Notes: generated by a model not told the origin, from the sequence alone. Counted from the stretch's first letter, positions 20,210 to 29,310 are shown. The stretch: 64,000 nucleotides of DNA from Actinoplanes solisilvae (GCF_003999975.1 NZ_RJAC01000001.1:1364001-1428000); one strand, 5' to 3'. Numbers and translations: made by a program.

Positions 20210-21475
20210 ATGCCGGCGATGGAACACAGCGAACGGACCTTCCGGCCCGTCGTGATCGGGCTCGGATGCCTTGCGGTGCTCTGGGCGACGGGCCACTTCC
20301 TTCACACGTACGGGGTTCAGGCCCTGGCCGTGGATCACGAGGCGATCCGGGCCTGGCTCGCGGGGGACGACCTCTACGGGCTCGGCACCGCCCACCCGCC
20401 CACGGCCGCACTGCTGCTGGCGCCGGCCGCCGCGCTCCCGCTGACCGTGGCCGCCTGGCTGCTCGCCCTGGCCGGCGTGGCCGCTCTGATCCTGGCCGTG
20501 ATCGCGCTGGCCGGCCCGGTCGCCCGCCGCTACGGACGGGCTCGCGGCCCCGCCGTCGCGGTCGCCGCCGCCGTCGCCCTGATGACCGAGCCGGTGCGCG
20601 CCACGCTGGGCCTCGGCCACCTCGACCTGCTGATCTTCGGCCTGATCGTGGCCGACCTGGTCGCCCTGCGCCGGGCGGCCTGGGCGCGACGCCGAGCGAC
20701 CTGGTGGCCCGGCACCCGCCCCGGGCTGGAACGCTCCTGGTCGACCGGGGCGTGGGCGGGCCTGGGCATCGGCATCGCCTCGGCCCTCGCCGTCGGTCCC
20801 GTCCTGTTCATCGTCCATCTGGCCGTGACCCGGCAGTGGCGGCCCGCCCTGACCGCGGCCTCGACGGCGGCGACACTGACCCTCGGCGCGCTGCTGATCA
20901 CGCCCGGCGCCACCGGAACCTGGTTCAGCACCGCCTTGGCCCAGGTCGACCGGGCCGGGCCGATCAGCGACCCGGCCAACCAGTCGCTGGCCGGCCTGCT
21001 CGCCCGCCTCAACGACTCGACGGGCACCCCGGTGCTGGTCTGGATCTCGTTCGCGGCCCTGCTGGTGGCGGTGGGCCTGATCCGGGCCCGGGCCGCGCAC
21101 GCCGACGGCGACGAGATCACGGCGTTCACCCTCGTCGGCCTGGCCGGCGCGGCGACGGCACCGGTAACCACCGGGCATGAACTGTTCTGGGTCCTGCCCG
21201 CGATGCTGATCCTGGTGGACGCGGCCGCCCGGTTGCGAAGGCCGCGCGCCTCACGGTTCGCGGGCATCGGGTATGCGGCGGCCGCGCTCGTCGTCTATCT
21301 ACTCCTCGTGTTGCCCACACAAATGATGGTGGACTGGAACGCGTACGCCTTTGCCGTGATCGCCCTGATGAACGGCCTGCCGTGGCGACCGGGGGTGGCT
21401 CCCACGACGACACCGGCCCGCAGGCCGGTCGCGCCCGTCCGGGTGCCCGCCATCCCCGGACCTAGGGGCAGTTGA
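20210..21475 (+). CDS. GT87 polyprenol-phosphate-mannose-dependent alpha-mannosyltransferase
   Basis: This 421-aa GT-C-type integral membrane protein has around ten transmembrane helices. The extracytoplasmic loop after the first helix carries the family acidic site ('ALAVDHEAIRAWLAGDDLYG') and 'GTAHPPTAALLLAP'. A second conserved region is 'GLGHLDLLIFGLIVADL'. It continues 'DPANQSLAGLLARL' and 'GHELFWVLP', as in GT87 enzymes that build lipomannan, lipoarabinomannan and related glycans. The C-terminus is a Pro-rich tail. It overlaps moaE convergently by 14 nt. Confidence 0.85.
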   Translation: MPAMEHSERTFRPVVIGLGCLAVLWATGHFLHTYGVQALAVDHEAIRAWLAGDDLYGLGTAHPPTAALLLAPAAALPLTVAAWLLALAGVAALILAVIALAGPVARRYGRARGPAVAVAAAVALMTEPVRATLGLGHLDLLIFGLIVADLVALRRAAWARRRATWWPGTRPGLERSWSTGAWAGLGIGIASALAVGPVLFIVHLAVTRQWRPALTAASTAATLTLGALLITPGATGTWFSTALAQVDRAGPISDPANQSLAGLLARLNDSTGTPVLVWISFAALLVAVGLIRARAAHADGDEITAFTLVGLAGAATAPVTTGHELFWVLPAMLILVDAAARLRRPRASRFAGIGYAAAALVVYLLLVLPTQMMVDWNAYAFAVIALMNGLPWRPGVAPTTTPARRPVAPVRVPAIPGPRGS

Positions 21476-21887
21476 CCCATTCCTCGGAGCCGTCCGCGAA
21501 GACCTGCCGCTTCCAGATCGGCAGCCGGGCCTTGGCCTCGTCGACCAGGCGGGAGCAGGCCGCGAACGCCGCCGCCCGATGAGCTGTGCTCACGCTCGCG
21601 ACCAGCGCGACGTCGCCGATCGCCAGCGTGCCGACCCGGTGCGACACGGCGACCGCGAAGACGTCGGGATCAGCCGCGATCTCGGCGGCGACCTCGCGCA
21701 GCACCTGGGCCGCGCTCGGGTGGCCCTCGTATTCGAGCAAGGTCACGCCCCGCCCGTGGTCGTGGTCGCGCACCACGCCCTGGAACGAGACGACCGCGCC
21801 GGCCCGGGCGTCGGCCACGGCCTTTTCGTGGGCGGCCAGGTCGAGCGGGGTGTCGAGCACCTCGGCGATGGCGATCGTGCCGGTCAT
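21462..21887 (-). CDS. moaE: Molybdopterin synthase catalytic subunit
   Basis: MoaE joins two thiocarboxylated MoaD molecules to convert precursor Z into molybdopterin. The 141-aa product has 'GAVVSFQGVVRDHDHGRGV', 'LEYEGHPSAAQVLREV', 'SHRVGTLAIGDVALVASVS' and the active-site lysine region 'RLPIWKRQVFADGSEEWVNC'. Its ATG overlaps the moeA stop (ATGA), so it is the last gene of moaC-mogA-moeA-moaE and translationally coupled. Confidence 0.95.
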   Translation of the reverse strand: MTGTIAIAEVLDTPLDLAAHEKAVADARAGAVVSFQGVVRDHDHGRGVTLLEYEGHPSAAQVLREVAAEIAADPDVFAVAVSHRVGTLAIGDVALVASVSTAHRAAAFAACSRLVDEAKARLPIWKRQVFADGSEEWVNCP

Positions 21888-23107
21888 GGACGCTCCCCGG
21901 TGACGAGTGGGAGGGGCAGGAAGGGAACCAGGTCGCCCGCCGCGGCCTCGGTGCCGGGACGGACGACGACGAAACCGTGGGCGTTCGACAGGCCGCGCAG
22001 CATCGCCGAGCCGACGTGGCCGACCGGGGTGGCCGACCGTCCATCGTGGTCGAGCCGGGCGAGCGCGAGGTGGGTGAAGCCGCCGCGCCCGGGCACCTTG
22101 GTGGTGGTCTCGACCCGGGAGAGCGCGGGCGCGGGGCGGCCCTGCAGGCCGGCCAGCAGCGGGGCGACCAGCGTGATCAGCGCGATCACGGCGGACTGCG
22201 GGTTGCCGGGCAGACCGGCCAGGAAGCGTGGGCGGCCGTCGGGGCCGGGCACCCGGGCCAGCAGCATCGGGAAGCCGGGACGCACGGCGACGGTGTTGAC
22301 GATGTAGTCGGCGTCGAGCTCGGCCAGGGTGGGGTGCAGGTGGTCGACCGGGCCGTGCATCGTCCCGCCGGTGGTGCAGACCAGGTCGGCGTCGGCGAGA
22401 GCACCGCGAACCGCGGAGATGTGGGCCTCGAGCGTGTCTTGCACCGGGCCGACGGCCGCGGCGGTGGTCGTGCCGTAGCGGCGCAGCCAACCGGGCACCT
22501 GAGGGCCGAGCGAGTCACGCACCCGGCCGGCGCCCGGCGCGCCCGCGGTGAGCAACTCGTCGCCGAAGACCAGCACGCCGGCCCGGGGACGCGGATAGAC
22601 GGCGAGAGACTCGTAGCCGCAGGTGGCCGCGACCCCGATCACCGCCGGGTCGATCGCGGTGCCGGCCGGCAGCAGTTCTTCGCCCTTGCTCGCCTCCTCG
22701 CCGGGCAGTCGCCAGTCGGGGATCTCACGAGACGTGCCGCTGACCCGGCCGTCGCCGTCGCGTGTGGACTCTTCGACGCGGACGAGCGCGTCGGCGCCGG
22801 GCGGCACCATCGCGCCGGTGGCGATCTCGACGCAGGTGCCCGGGTCGGTCAGCGGCGGGGCGACGCCGCCGGCCAGCACCCGGCCCACCGGGCGCCACGG
22901 CTGCGGGCCGCGCACGGCCCAGCCGTCGATGCTCGACGTGGGGAAGGCCGGCAGGTCGGTCAGGGCGCGCAACGGCTCGGCCAGGGTGCGGCCGTCGGCG
23001 TCGGGCAGCGCGACCGGCTCGGCCGCGCCGGCTGCCGCACGGCCTGCCTCGTAGGCCAGCTCGCGGGCCTTTTGCCAGTCGACCGGGGTGGTGTCGTCGC
23101 CGCTCAC
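21884..23107 (-). CDS. moeA: Molybdopterin molybdenumtransferase
   Basis: MoeA inserts molybdate into adenylylated molybdopterin. The 407-aa protein has the full domain series: 'LPAFPTSSIDGWAVRG' (about 50-65), 'CVEIATGAMVPPGADALVRVE', the MogA-like domain with 'VLVFGDELLTAGAPGAGRVRDS' and 'DADLVCTTGGTMHGPVDHL', then 'FLAGLPGNPQSAVI', and a C-terminal beta domain ('GSAMLRGLSNAHGFVVVRPG'). It lies 9 nt after mogA and overlaps moaE. Confidence 0.95.
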   Translation of the reverse strand: MSGDDTTPVDWQKARELAYEAGRAAAGAAEPVALPDADGRTLAEPLRALTDLPAFPTSSIDGWAVRGPQPWRPVGRVLAGGVAPPLTDPGTCVEIATGAMVPPGADALVRVEESTRDGDGRVSGTSREIPDWRLPGEEASKGEELLPAGTAIDPAVIGVAATCGYESLAVYPRPRAGVLVFGDELLTAGAPGAGRVRDSLGPQVPGWLRRYGTTTAAAVGPVQDTLEAHISAVRGALADADLVCTTGGTMHGPVDHLHPTLAELDADYIVNTVAVRPGFPMLLARVPGPDGRPRFLAGLPGNPQSAVIALITLVAPLLAGLQGRPAPALSRVETTTKVPGRGGFTHLALARLDHDGRSATPVGHVGSAMLRGLSNAHGFVVVRPGTEAAAGDLVPFLPLPLVTGERP

Positions 23108-23116
23108 CGGTCGAGC

Positions 23117-23611
23117 CTATCCAGCCGCGCCCGAGGAGGGGTGATCGCCGCCGTTGATCTGGTCGACGGTGTGCCTCAGCAACGGTCCGAGAACGGCGAG
23201 ACCGTCCTTGGCCCCACCGGTCGAGCCGGGCAGGTTGACGATCAGGGTGCGTCCGGCGACGCCCGCGAGGCCGCGGGACAGCGCGGCGGCGGGCACCTTG
23301 TCGCGGCTGTAGGCCCGGATCGCCTCGGCAATGCCCGGGATCTCGAAGTCGAGCAGGCCTCGGGTCATCTCCGGGGTGCGGTCGGTGGGGGTGACGCCGG
23401 TGCCGCCGCTGGTCAGGACGACATCGACGCCGTCGGCGACGGCCAGGCGCAGCGCCTCGGCCACCGGCTTGCCGTCGGGCACGACCACCGGTTCGCCGAC
23501 CGTGCAGCCCAGCTCACGCAGCCCGGCGACCAGACGCGGGCCGCTCGTGTCGGCGTAAACGCCCGCGGCGGCCCGATTGCTGGCCACGATCACTCGCGCC
23601 GTCATCGTCAT
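23117..23611 (-). CDS. mogA: Molybdopterin adenylyltransferase (MogA/MoaB family)
   Basis: This enzyme adenylylates molybdopterin before Mo insertion. The 164-aa product has 'ARVIVASNRAAAGVYAD', 'VVPDGKPVAEALRLAV', the signature 'VDVVLTSGGTGVTPTDRTPE' and 'LIVNLPGSTGGAKDGLAVL'. The ATG at 23611 overlaps the moaC stop (ATGA); a second ATG two codons later is possible. Whether it corresponds to MogA or to the trimeric/hexameric MoaB cannot be decided from sequence alone. Confidence 0.92.
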   Translation of the reverse strand: MTMTARVIVASNRAAAGVYADTSGPRLVAGLRELGCTVGEPVVVPDGKPVAEALRLAVADGVDVVLTSGGTGVTPTDRTPEMTRGLLDFEIPGIAEAIRAYSRDKVPAAALSRGLAGVAGRTLIVNLPGSTGGAKDGLAVLGPLLRHTVDQINGGDHPSSGAAG

Positions 23612-24099
23612 GGACGGTCCTCCGGTCGTACCCAATCGCCGGTCTTGCCGCCCTCTTTGCGCAGCACTCGGACGGCTTCGATGCTCGCGGCCGGGTCGAC
23701 CGCCTTGATCATGTCGATGGCGGCGAGGCCGGCCGTGGCCACCGCGGTCAGCGCCTCCATCTCGACACCGGTGCGGTCGGCCGTCTTGGTGGTGGCGGTG
23801 ATCTCGATCGTGGTGTCGGTCAGGGTGAGATCGACCTTGACGCCGTGCAGCCCGATCGGGTGACACAGCGGAATGAGGTCGGGCGTGCGCTTGGCCCCCA
23901 TGATCCCGGCCAGCCGGGCCACCGCGAGCGCGTCGCCCTTGGGAAGTCCGTCACCCCGGAGAAGGGCGATCACCTGAGGCGTGGTCACCACTCGGCCGGC
24001 GGCCACGGCACGGCGCGCGGTCACCGTCTTGGCCGAGACGTCGACCATGCGGGCGGCACCGGCCTCGTCGACGTGAGTCAGCAGGGATTCGTCGGGCAT
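23608..24099 (-). CDS. moaC: Cyclic pyranopterin monophosphate synthase
   Basis: MoaC turns 3',8-cyclo-GTP, the MoaA product, into cyclic pyranopterin monophosphate. The 163-aa protein contains 'THVDEAGAARMVDVSAKTVT', 'KGDALAVARLAGIMGAKRTP', 'LIPLCHPIGLHGVKVDLTL', 'ADRTGVEMEALTAVATAGLA' and 'MIKAVDPAASI', including the conserved His and Lys of the active site. It is the first gene of the four-gene moa/moe operon and has a leaderless-type promoter. Confidence 0.95.
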   Translation of the reverse strand: MPDESLLTHVDEAGAARMVDVSAKTVTARRAVAAGRVVTTPQVIALLRGDGLPKGDALAVARLAGIMGAKRTPDLIPLCHPIGLHGVKVDLTLTDTTIEITATTKTADRTGVEMEALTAVATAGLAAIDMIKAVDPAASIEAVRVLRKEGGKTGDWVRPEDRP

Positions 24100-24122
24100 A
24101 CCGGGAGTTTATAGAAGCTTCT
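24099..24122 (-). promoter_or_regulatory. moaC promoter (-10 TAAACT) with AGAAGCTTCT palindrome
   Basis: On the minus strand TAAACT (24106-24111) is followed by 6 nt and the moaC ATG, which predicts a leaderless mRNA. Directly upstream lies the perfect 10-bp palindrome AGAAGCTTCT (24113-24122), a possible operator between the -10 and -35 elements. Confidence 0.45.
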
Positions 24123-24507
24123 CCGAGAAACTTGTTCGCTTAATAGTGGCTCTCGCCTCACGATTCGGTCACGTCGAATGTTGGCGATCTATGCGCAGGT
24201 CAGGGACCATGTGCGGGGCGGAATAGGTGCGACGACCGCAGCGGCTATTGACAATCCGGAGCGTCAGACAAACGGCACGCTCGGCGATATGGACACTGCG
24301 GCCAAAACGCCTATTCAGGTAGCGGAGAGTTTTGCGCCATGGACGGCGCGTAGTCAAATCCCCTCGGGTTATCGCTTTCTGCTCAATACGACATGAATCG
24401 GTACCAACATCGCTTCTCATTGCATATTGTTGTTCTCGTCGCGACGAACTGCCGAAAATCCTGAACTCTCCGGTCCCACCAGGGGCCAAACCGCGAGGAG
24501 AAGAACG
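24123..24507. other. Gene-free, relatively AT-rich intergenic stretch
   Basis: This region divides the moaC operon from the GGDEF-EAL gene. It has lower GC than its neighbours. A short plus-strand frame (24178-24396) has no ribosome site or recognisable family and is not called. TTGACA at 24247-24252 resembles a -35 box, but I cannot place a matching -10. It probably holds promoters for both sides. Confidence 0.5.
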
Positions 24508-24531
24508 ATGAAGTCGAACGACTGGCACTGA
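24508..24531 (+). CDS. Seven-codon leader ORF before the GGDEF-EAL gene
   Basis: ATG AAG TCG AAC GAC TGG CAC TGA (MKSNDWH) has a good site, GAGGAGAAG, 4-5 nt before the ATG. The GGDEF-EAL GTG at 24537 lies 5 nt after its stop and has no well-placed site of its own. Ribosomes ending here could restart at the main gene. This is inference only. Confidence 0.3.
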   Translation: MKSNDWH

Positions 24532-24536
24532 GGGCG

Positions 24537-27143
24537 GTGCGCGAACAAGCGCACTTGCATACGCTTGAGCCCGGACCCGTGTCCGATGTGCTCGGCGACT
24601 GGACGACTCAATTGCGAAAACCGCAAAGCTCCAACGACGACGCGACCGGTCGGCAGCTCAAGCTGCTCATCGGTCTCGTCGTCGTTCTGGCGTCGGGCGC
24701 CGCCGCCGCCGATGCGTGGTGGGCCGTCAGCCATCCTGAGCCGCTGCCCCACCCGGCCCTCCTGGGGCTGGTTCTCGTCGGCGCCGTCGTCGCCAACCGC
24801 GTCAACGTCTATGTCCGAGTGCGCTCCAGCCTCTACGGCACGGCCTGGGGCGAAGTGCCGGTGCTGGTCGGCCTCGTCTTCCTGCCGCACGGCTGGGTCG
24901 TGCTCTGCGCCGCGGCCGGCATCGCCACCGTCAAGATCGTAATGCGGGCGGCACCGCACCGCGCGGTCTTCGCCGTCGCCAAGGAAGTGCTGACCGCGAG
25001 CACGGCCAGCCTCGTTCTCACGGTGATGGACCTCAACCTGGGCTCCGACTCGATCCTCGGCACGGCCCTCGCCGTCTCGCTGGCCTACCTGGCCATGTGG
25101 TTCGTCGACGACCTCGTCTTCATGCCGGTCATCGCGACGGCCTCCGGCTCACCGATCGGCCAGGTGATCCGCAAAGACCTCGACGGCAAGGTCTTCGCCC
25201 ACGCCGTACGCCTCGTCGCGATCGTCTACATCATCGAGGTCCTCGGCTCCGGCGCCAGCCCCATCCTGCTCGGCTTCGTGCCGCTGCTCGTGGCCTGCCT
25301 GCACCTGTGGCTCTCGCGCCAACTGCGTACGCGGGAAGAAAGACGCTCCTGGCGCGAGCTCGCCAAGACCACCGACGAACTCAACTCCGTCGAGCTCACC
25401 CAGGTGCTGCATGTGGCGGCGGCCCAGGGCGCGCGCGTCTTCTCCTCCGACGAGGTCGAGATCGACCTGACCGGCAACGGCGTCGACCGGGTCGTCCTCG
25501 CGCGGGGCAGCGAGATCGTCTACGACGGCCCCGGGCCCCGCCGCATCGCCTGCGTCAGCGAGATGACCGCCGAACTCGAGACCAGCGATCGCAGCTATCG
25601 GGCCGGCCTGCTCGCGCTCGGCTTCCACCAGCAGGTCAAGCTCAACGAGTTCGAGCAGTACAAGTTGAAGACCTTCGCCGCCGCGCTCTGCACGGCCATC
25701 CGCAACGCCACGGCGTACGCGGAACTGCAAAGGCTCAACGAGCAGAACGCGTACGACGCCGCGCACGACCCTCTGACCGGCCTGGCCAACCGTCGCGAGC
25801 TCTACGAGCGGGCCGAGACCCACTTCCAGCGGCGCACCGAGCAAGGCGTGGCCGCGCTGCTGCTGATCGACCTCAACCACTTCAAAGAGGTCAACGACAC
25901 GCTGGGCCATGCGGCCGGCGACACCGTGCTGCGCGAGGTCGCCCGTCGGCTGGCCGACGCCGCCGCGCCCGGCGACCTGGTGGCCCGGCTCGGCGGCGAC
26001 GAGTTCGCGGTGCTGCTGGTCAACCTGCCCACGCCGGCCCTGGCCGCCCACCGCGCCAAGACGATGCTGGCCACGCTCGAGGAGAGCGTCACGGTCGAGG
26101 GCATGCAAATCACCGTCGAGGCGGCCGGCGGCATCGCGCTCGCCCCCGGCAGCGGCGGCGTGAACGAGCTGATGCGACGTGCCGACATCGCGATGTACCA
26201 GGCCAAACGTGCCGGCCAGCAAACCGCCACGTACGCGCACGCGCAGGACACGGCCGACGTCAACCGGCTCGTGCTCGGCGGCGAACTGCATCGCGCGGTC
26301 ACCGAGCACGAGTTCGTGGTCGACTTCCAGCCCATCGTCGATCTGGGCAGCGGCGAGGTGACCGCGGCCGAGGCGCTGGCCCGCTGGCACCACCCCGACC
26401 AGGGCTACCTGACCCCGATGGAGTTCCTGCAGACGGTCGAGCGCTCCGGGCGGCTGCCGGCCTTCGCCGACGCGGTGCTCGAACAGGCGCTCGACGCGAC
26501 CGACCTGTGGCGTGAAGCCGGCTTCGACCTGCCCGTCGCGGTGAACGTGTCGCCCCGCAGCCTGCTCGACCCGAGCTTCCCCGAATCGGTGCTGGCCCGT
26601 CTGCGCCGCCACGCCGTCCCGGCCGACCGGCTGGTCTTCGAACTCGCCGAGACGCTGACGCTCAGCCAGCTCGACGTGGTGGGGCGCGCCCTGACCGAGC
26701 TGAGCGAGGCCGGCGTGCGGCTGGCCCTCGACGACTTCGGCACCGGGGTGTCGCCGCTCTCGGTCCTCTCCCACATCCCGGTCCACCAACTGAAGATCGA
26801 CCGCGAGTTCGTCACCTCGGTGCAAACGTCGTCCGAGGCGGCGGCTGTGATCCGGTCAACGGTCGACCTCGCGCGCAGCCTGCACCTCACGGTCATCGCC
26901 GAAGGGGTAGAGAGCGAACCGCAGAGGCACGCGCTGTGGGGGCTGGGCTGCGTGGCCGGGCAGGGGCACCTCTTCGCCCGGCCGATGTCGGCGGCGCGCC
27001 TGCTGGCTACGTTGCAGCGGGGGACGGGCGGGCGGCCGGGGGCGCTGGCGTCGTCGCTGCATGACGGGGCGGCGGTGGTTCGCATGTCGCGGCGGCGGTC
27101 CGGGGGAGCGGGCCGATCGGCTCTGCCACACTTGCCCGCGTGA
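24537..27143 (+). CDS. Membrane GGDEF-EAL c-di-GMP enzyme
   Basis: This 868-aa protein would control the second messenger c-di-GMP. Residues about 40-260 contain multiple membrane helices (MASE-like sensor), followed by a linker region that may be GAF-like (270-400). The GGDEF domain (about 405-570) keeps 'ARLGGDEFAVLL', so diguanylate cyclase activity is possible. The EAL domain (about 580-825) keeps 'AAEALARWHHP', 'VNVSPRSL', 'FELAETLTL', 'LALDDFGTGVS', 'LKIDREFV' and 'VIAEGVES', all of the usual catalytic residues. The C-terminal 45 residues are basic and unordered. GTG 27140 of the next gene overlaps its stop. Confidence 0.9.
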   Translation: MREQAHLHTLEPGPVSDVLGDWTTQLRKPQSSNDDATGRQLKLLIGLVVVLASGAAAADAWWAVSHPEPLPHPALLGLVLVGAVVANRVNVYVRVRSSLYGTAWGEVPVLVGLVFLPHGWVVLCAAAGIATVKIVMRAAPHRAVFAVAKEVLTASTASLVLTVMDLNLGSDSILGTALAVSLAYLAMWFVDDLVFMPVIATASGSPIGQVIRKDLDGKVFAHAVRLVAIVYIIEVLGSGASPILLGFVPLLVACLHLWLSRQLRTREERRSWRELAKTTDELNSVELTQVLHVAAAQGARVFSSDEVEIDLTGNGVDRVVLARGSEIVYDGPGPRRIACVSEMTAELETSDRSYRAGLLALGFHQQVKLNEFEQYKLKTFAAALCTAIRNATAYAELQRLNEQNAYDAAHDPLTGLANRRELYERAETHFQRRTEQGVAALLLIDLNHFKEVNDTLGHAAGDTVLREVARRLADAAAPGDLVARLGGDEFAVLLVNLPTPALAAHRAKTMLATLEESVTVEGMQITVEAAGGIALAPGSGGVNELMRRADIAMYQAKRAGQQTATYAHAQDTADVNRLVLGGELHRAVTEHEFVVDFQPIVDLGSGEVTAAEALARWHHPDQGYLTPMEFLQTVERSGRLPAFADAVLEQALDATDLWREAGFDLPVAVNVSPRSLLDPSFPESVLARLRRHAVPADRLVFELAETLTLSQLDVVGRALTELSEAGVRLALDDFGTGVSPLSVLSHIPVHQLKIDREFVTSVQTSSEAAAVIRSTVDLARSLHLTVIAEGVESEPQRHALWGLGCVAGQGHLFARPMSAARLLATLQRGTGGRPGALASSLHDGAAVVRMSRRRSGGAGRSALPHLPA

Positions 27144-28879
27144 CAGAACCAGGGCGGACGGCGAGCGAATCCGCAGTTGAGGAACCCGTCGACGACCCCG
27201 GTCCCAACGACGCACCCGCACCTGCGGACACCTCCGAATCCGTCGACGCGCTTCCGCCTGCGCCGACCGCACCCACCAACTCGCCCGCGCCGGCATCGAC
27301 CGATTCGCCCGCGCCCGCATCGCCCGCGCCCGCATCGCCTGCGCCTGAGTCGCCTGCGCCTGAGTCGCCTGCGTCGGCCATTGCGCCCGACCCGCGTCCG
27401 CCGGTCAAGACTCCTGACCCCGGCGAAGCCCCTCCGCCTCTCGAGGCGTCCGATCCGGTCGAAACACCCTTGCCGGCCGAGACCCCTGACGCAGTGCCCG
27501 ACGCAGTGCCCCCGCCGGTGGACGCGCCTGAGCTGGACGACGAGCCCGCTCCGACCAGCCACACCGCCGCCACTTCTCCCACAAAGGACATTTCGCCGTC
27601 CCGCCGGCTCGGCCGATTCTTCGCGCGTGTTGATCAGGCGGCCGGCGGCTTCGCGGTTGATCTGGCGCTCTACGGCCTGTCCGCGGTGTTCGCCCTGGTC
27701 ACCGCACTGAACTCGACGCTGTTGCCCCATCGGGCGTGGGGCGCGATCGCCGTCTGGGCCTACGCCGGCGCCTTCCTCATCGCGGCCCTGCAGCTGACGA
27801 TCTACCTGCTCACCCGTCGGCGAGCTCGCCGCTGGCGCGCCGGCCGGGCCACCCTCACCTGGCTCACCTGGGCCGGCGCCGCCCTGCTCCCCCTCGTCGT
27901 CCAGGCCGTTCAGCGGGCCGACGGCCGCACCGACCGCGCTCAGGAAGAAGTGCTGGTCGTCGAGCACATGGGCGAACGTCTGTGGACCGAAGGCACGCCG
28001 TACCTCTCCCGGGAGGCAATCGCCGCCCTGCCCGCCGACGAACGCCTGATGGGATACAGCCCGTACCAGCCCGGAATGTCGATTTTCGGTCTGCCCCGGG
28101 CTCTCTTCGGCGACGTCTGGTGGACCGACGCCCGCATCTGGTTCGCCCTGACCACCGCGATCCTGCTGATCACCGCCGTCCTGCTGCTACGACGCCACCC
28201 GATCGTTCGAGCTCTTCAGGTCGCGACCGTTCTCCCCCTTTGCGCCCTCACCCTGGCCACCGGCGGCGACGACATCCCCGTACTCGCGTTCTGCCTGCTC
28301 GCGCTGGCCTTCGCGGCCACGGAGCGCTTCGGATGGGCCGGCGTGGCGGTCGGCGCTGCCGCGGCCTGCAAGCTTTTCGCGCTGCCCGTGGTGGCCGTAC
28401 TGATCATCCTGGCCCTGGCCCGGGGGCGTGGCGGCAAGCTGCTGCCCGGCGCGCTCGGTCTGCCGATCCTCGTGCTGATCCCGCCGTTCCAGGTCGACCA
28501 GGACGCGTTCCTCGAAAATGTGATCCGCTTCCCGCTCGGCCACGGCCTGGTCGAGAGTCCCGCCCAGTCACCCTTTCCGGGCTATCTGATCGCCCAGAAT
28601 GTTCCCAGCGGCCGCTATGTCGCGGTGGGTCTGCTGCTCACCGTCGCGGCGATCATCGGCGTGAGCCTTCTGTGGCGGCCTCCGCGCACCGCCGCCTCGG
28701 CCTCGCTGATCTGCGGCTGGGGCCTGCTGGCGGCGATCCTGCTGGTGCCGACGACCCGGTTCGGCTACCTGCTCTACCCCGTCGCGTTCCTCGTCTGGGT
28801 GTCCGCGCTGCGTCCCGTGCACAGGAACCACACAGCTACAAGTGGCCCGTTGGATGACACAGCCTTGTACCGTCAATGA
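27140..28879 (+). CDS. GT-C/GT87-like membrane glycosyltransferase with Pro/Ala-rich head
   Basis: The 579-aa protein has a 150-residue N-terminal head made of Pro, Ala, Ser, Glu and Asp, including 'SPAPASPAPASPAPESPAPE', then about ten membrane helices (from residue 165). An acidic extracytoplasmic loop 'RLWTEGTPYLSREAIAALPA' and 'MGYSPYQPGMSIFGLPRALF' follows the second helix region, as in GT87-type mannosyltransferases; 'GAAAACKLFALPVVAVLI' is also typical. The sugar and acceptor are unknown. The GTG start overlaps the GGDEF-EAL stop by 4 nt, so the two are coupled, which hints at c-di-GMP-linked envelope glycan synthesis. Confidence 0.7.
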   Translation: MTEPGRTASESAVEEPVDDPGPNDAPAPADTSESVDALPPAPTAPTNSPAPASTDSPAPASPAPASPAPESPAPESPASAIAPDPRPPVKTPDPGEAPPPLEASDPVETPLPAETPDAVPDAVPPPVDAPELDDEPAPTSHTAATSPTKDISPSRRLGRFFARVDQAAGGFAVDLALYGLSAVFALVTALNSTLLPHRAWGAIAVWAYAGAFLIAALQLTIYLLTRRRARRWRAGRATLTWLTWAGAALLPLVVQAVQRADGRTDRAQEEVLVVEHMGERLWTEGTPYLSREAIAALPADERLMGYSPYQPGMSIFGLPRALFGDVWWTDARIWFALTTAILLITAVLLLRRHPIVRALQVATVLPLCALTLATGGDDIPVLAFCLLALAFAATERFGWAGVAVGAAAACKLFALPVVAVLIILALARGRGGKLLPGALGLPILVLIPPFQVDQDAFLENVIRFPLGHGLVESPAQSPFPGYLIAQNVPSGRYVAVGLLLTVAAIIGVSLLWRPPRTAASASLICGWGLLAAILLVPTTRFGYLLYPVAFLVWVSALRPVHRNHTATSGPLDDTALYRQ

Positions 28880-28881
28880 GA
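28868..28881 (+). promoter_or_regulatory. Leaderless promoter (-10 TACCGT) inside preceding gene end
   Basis: TACCGT at 28868-28873, within the last codons of the GT-C gene, lies 7 nt before the ATG at 28881. Confidence 0.35.
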
Positions 28882-29288
28882 TGCAGATGACCTGTCCGAA
28901 GTGTCACGGCGACATGCGAGTGTACGAGCGCAGCGGCGTCACAGTCGACCAGTGCACCGAGTGCCGAGGGATCTTCCTCGACCGCGGTGAGCTGGAAAAA
29001 CTGTTCGAGGCCGAGTCGAGCTTCAACACTCGCCAGGCCCCGCCTCAGTCCGCCCCGCCGCGCCCCGCCGCCGCCCCTCAGCCGGGTTACGGCCAGCCCC
29101 AGCCGGGTGGTTACGCCCCGCCGCCTCCGCCGCCCGCGCCGGGCTACGGTCAGCCGGGCCACGCCTACCCGCAGGCCCCGGTCCCCGGCCACGGCGCGCC
29201 GGTCTACGGCCACCACGGCCACTACCGGCGCGGCCACCACGGCCACTACAACCGCCGCAAGAGCTTCCTGCACAACCTCTTCGACTAA
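28881..29288 (+). CDS. TFIIB-type zinc-ribbon protein
   Basis: This 135-aa protein has an N-terminal zf-TFIIB domain (residues 1-45): 'TCPKCHGDM' and 'VDQCTECRGIFLDRGELEKL' hold the two CxxC pairs for zinc. The rest is a disordered Pro/Gly/Tyr/His-rich tail ('APPPPPPAPGYGQPGHAYPQ', 'GHHGHYRRGHHGHYNRRK'), which may bind metal or self-associate. The function is unknown. ATG 28881 lies 2 nt after the previous stop; an ATG two codons later is equally possible. Confidence 0.82.
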   Translation: MQMTCPKCHGDMRVYERSGVTVDQCTECRGIFLDRGELEKLFEAESSFNTRQAPPQSAPPRPAAAPQPGYGQPQPGGYAPPPPPPAPGYGQPGHAYPQAPVPGHGAPVYGHHGHYRRGHHGHYNRRKSFLHNLFD

Positions 29289-29310
29289 GAGCGCAGGCAC
29301 TCGCCGCTGT

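Noticed and set aside
24178-24396. 72-codon plus-strand frame in the moaC-GGDEF gap
   Set aside because: There is no ribosome site, no leaderless signature and no recognised family; composition is unlike the genes nearby.
25149-26825. 558-codon minus-strand frame inside the GGDEF-EAL gene
   Set aside because: It is the mirror of a gene with intact GGDEF and EAL motifs and shows no recognisable domain.
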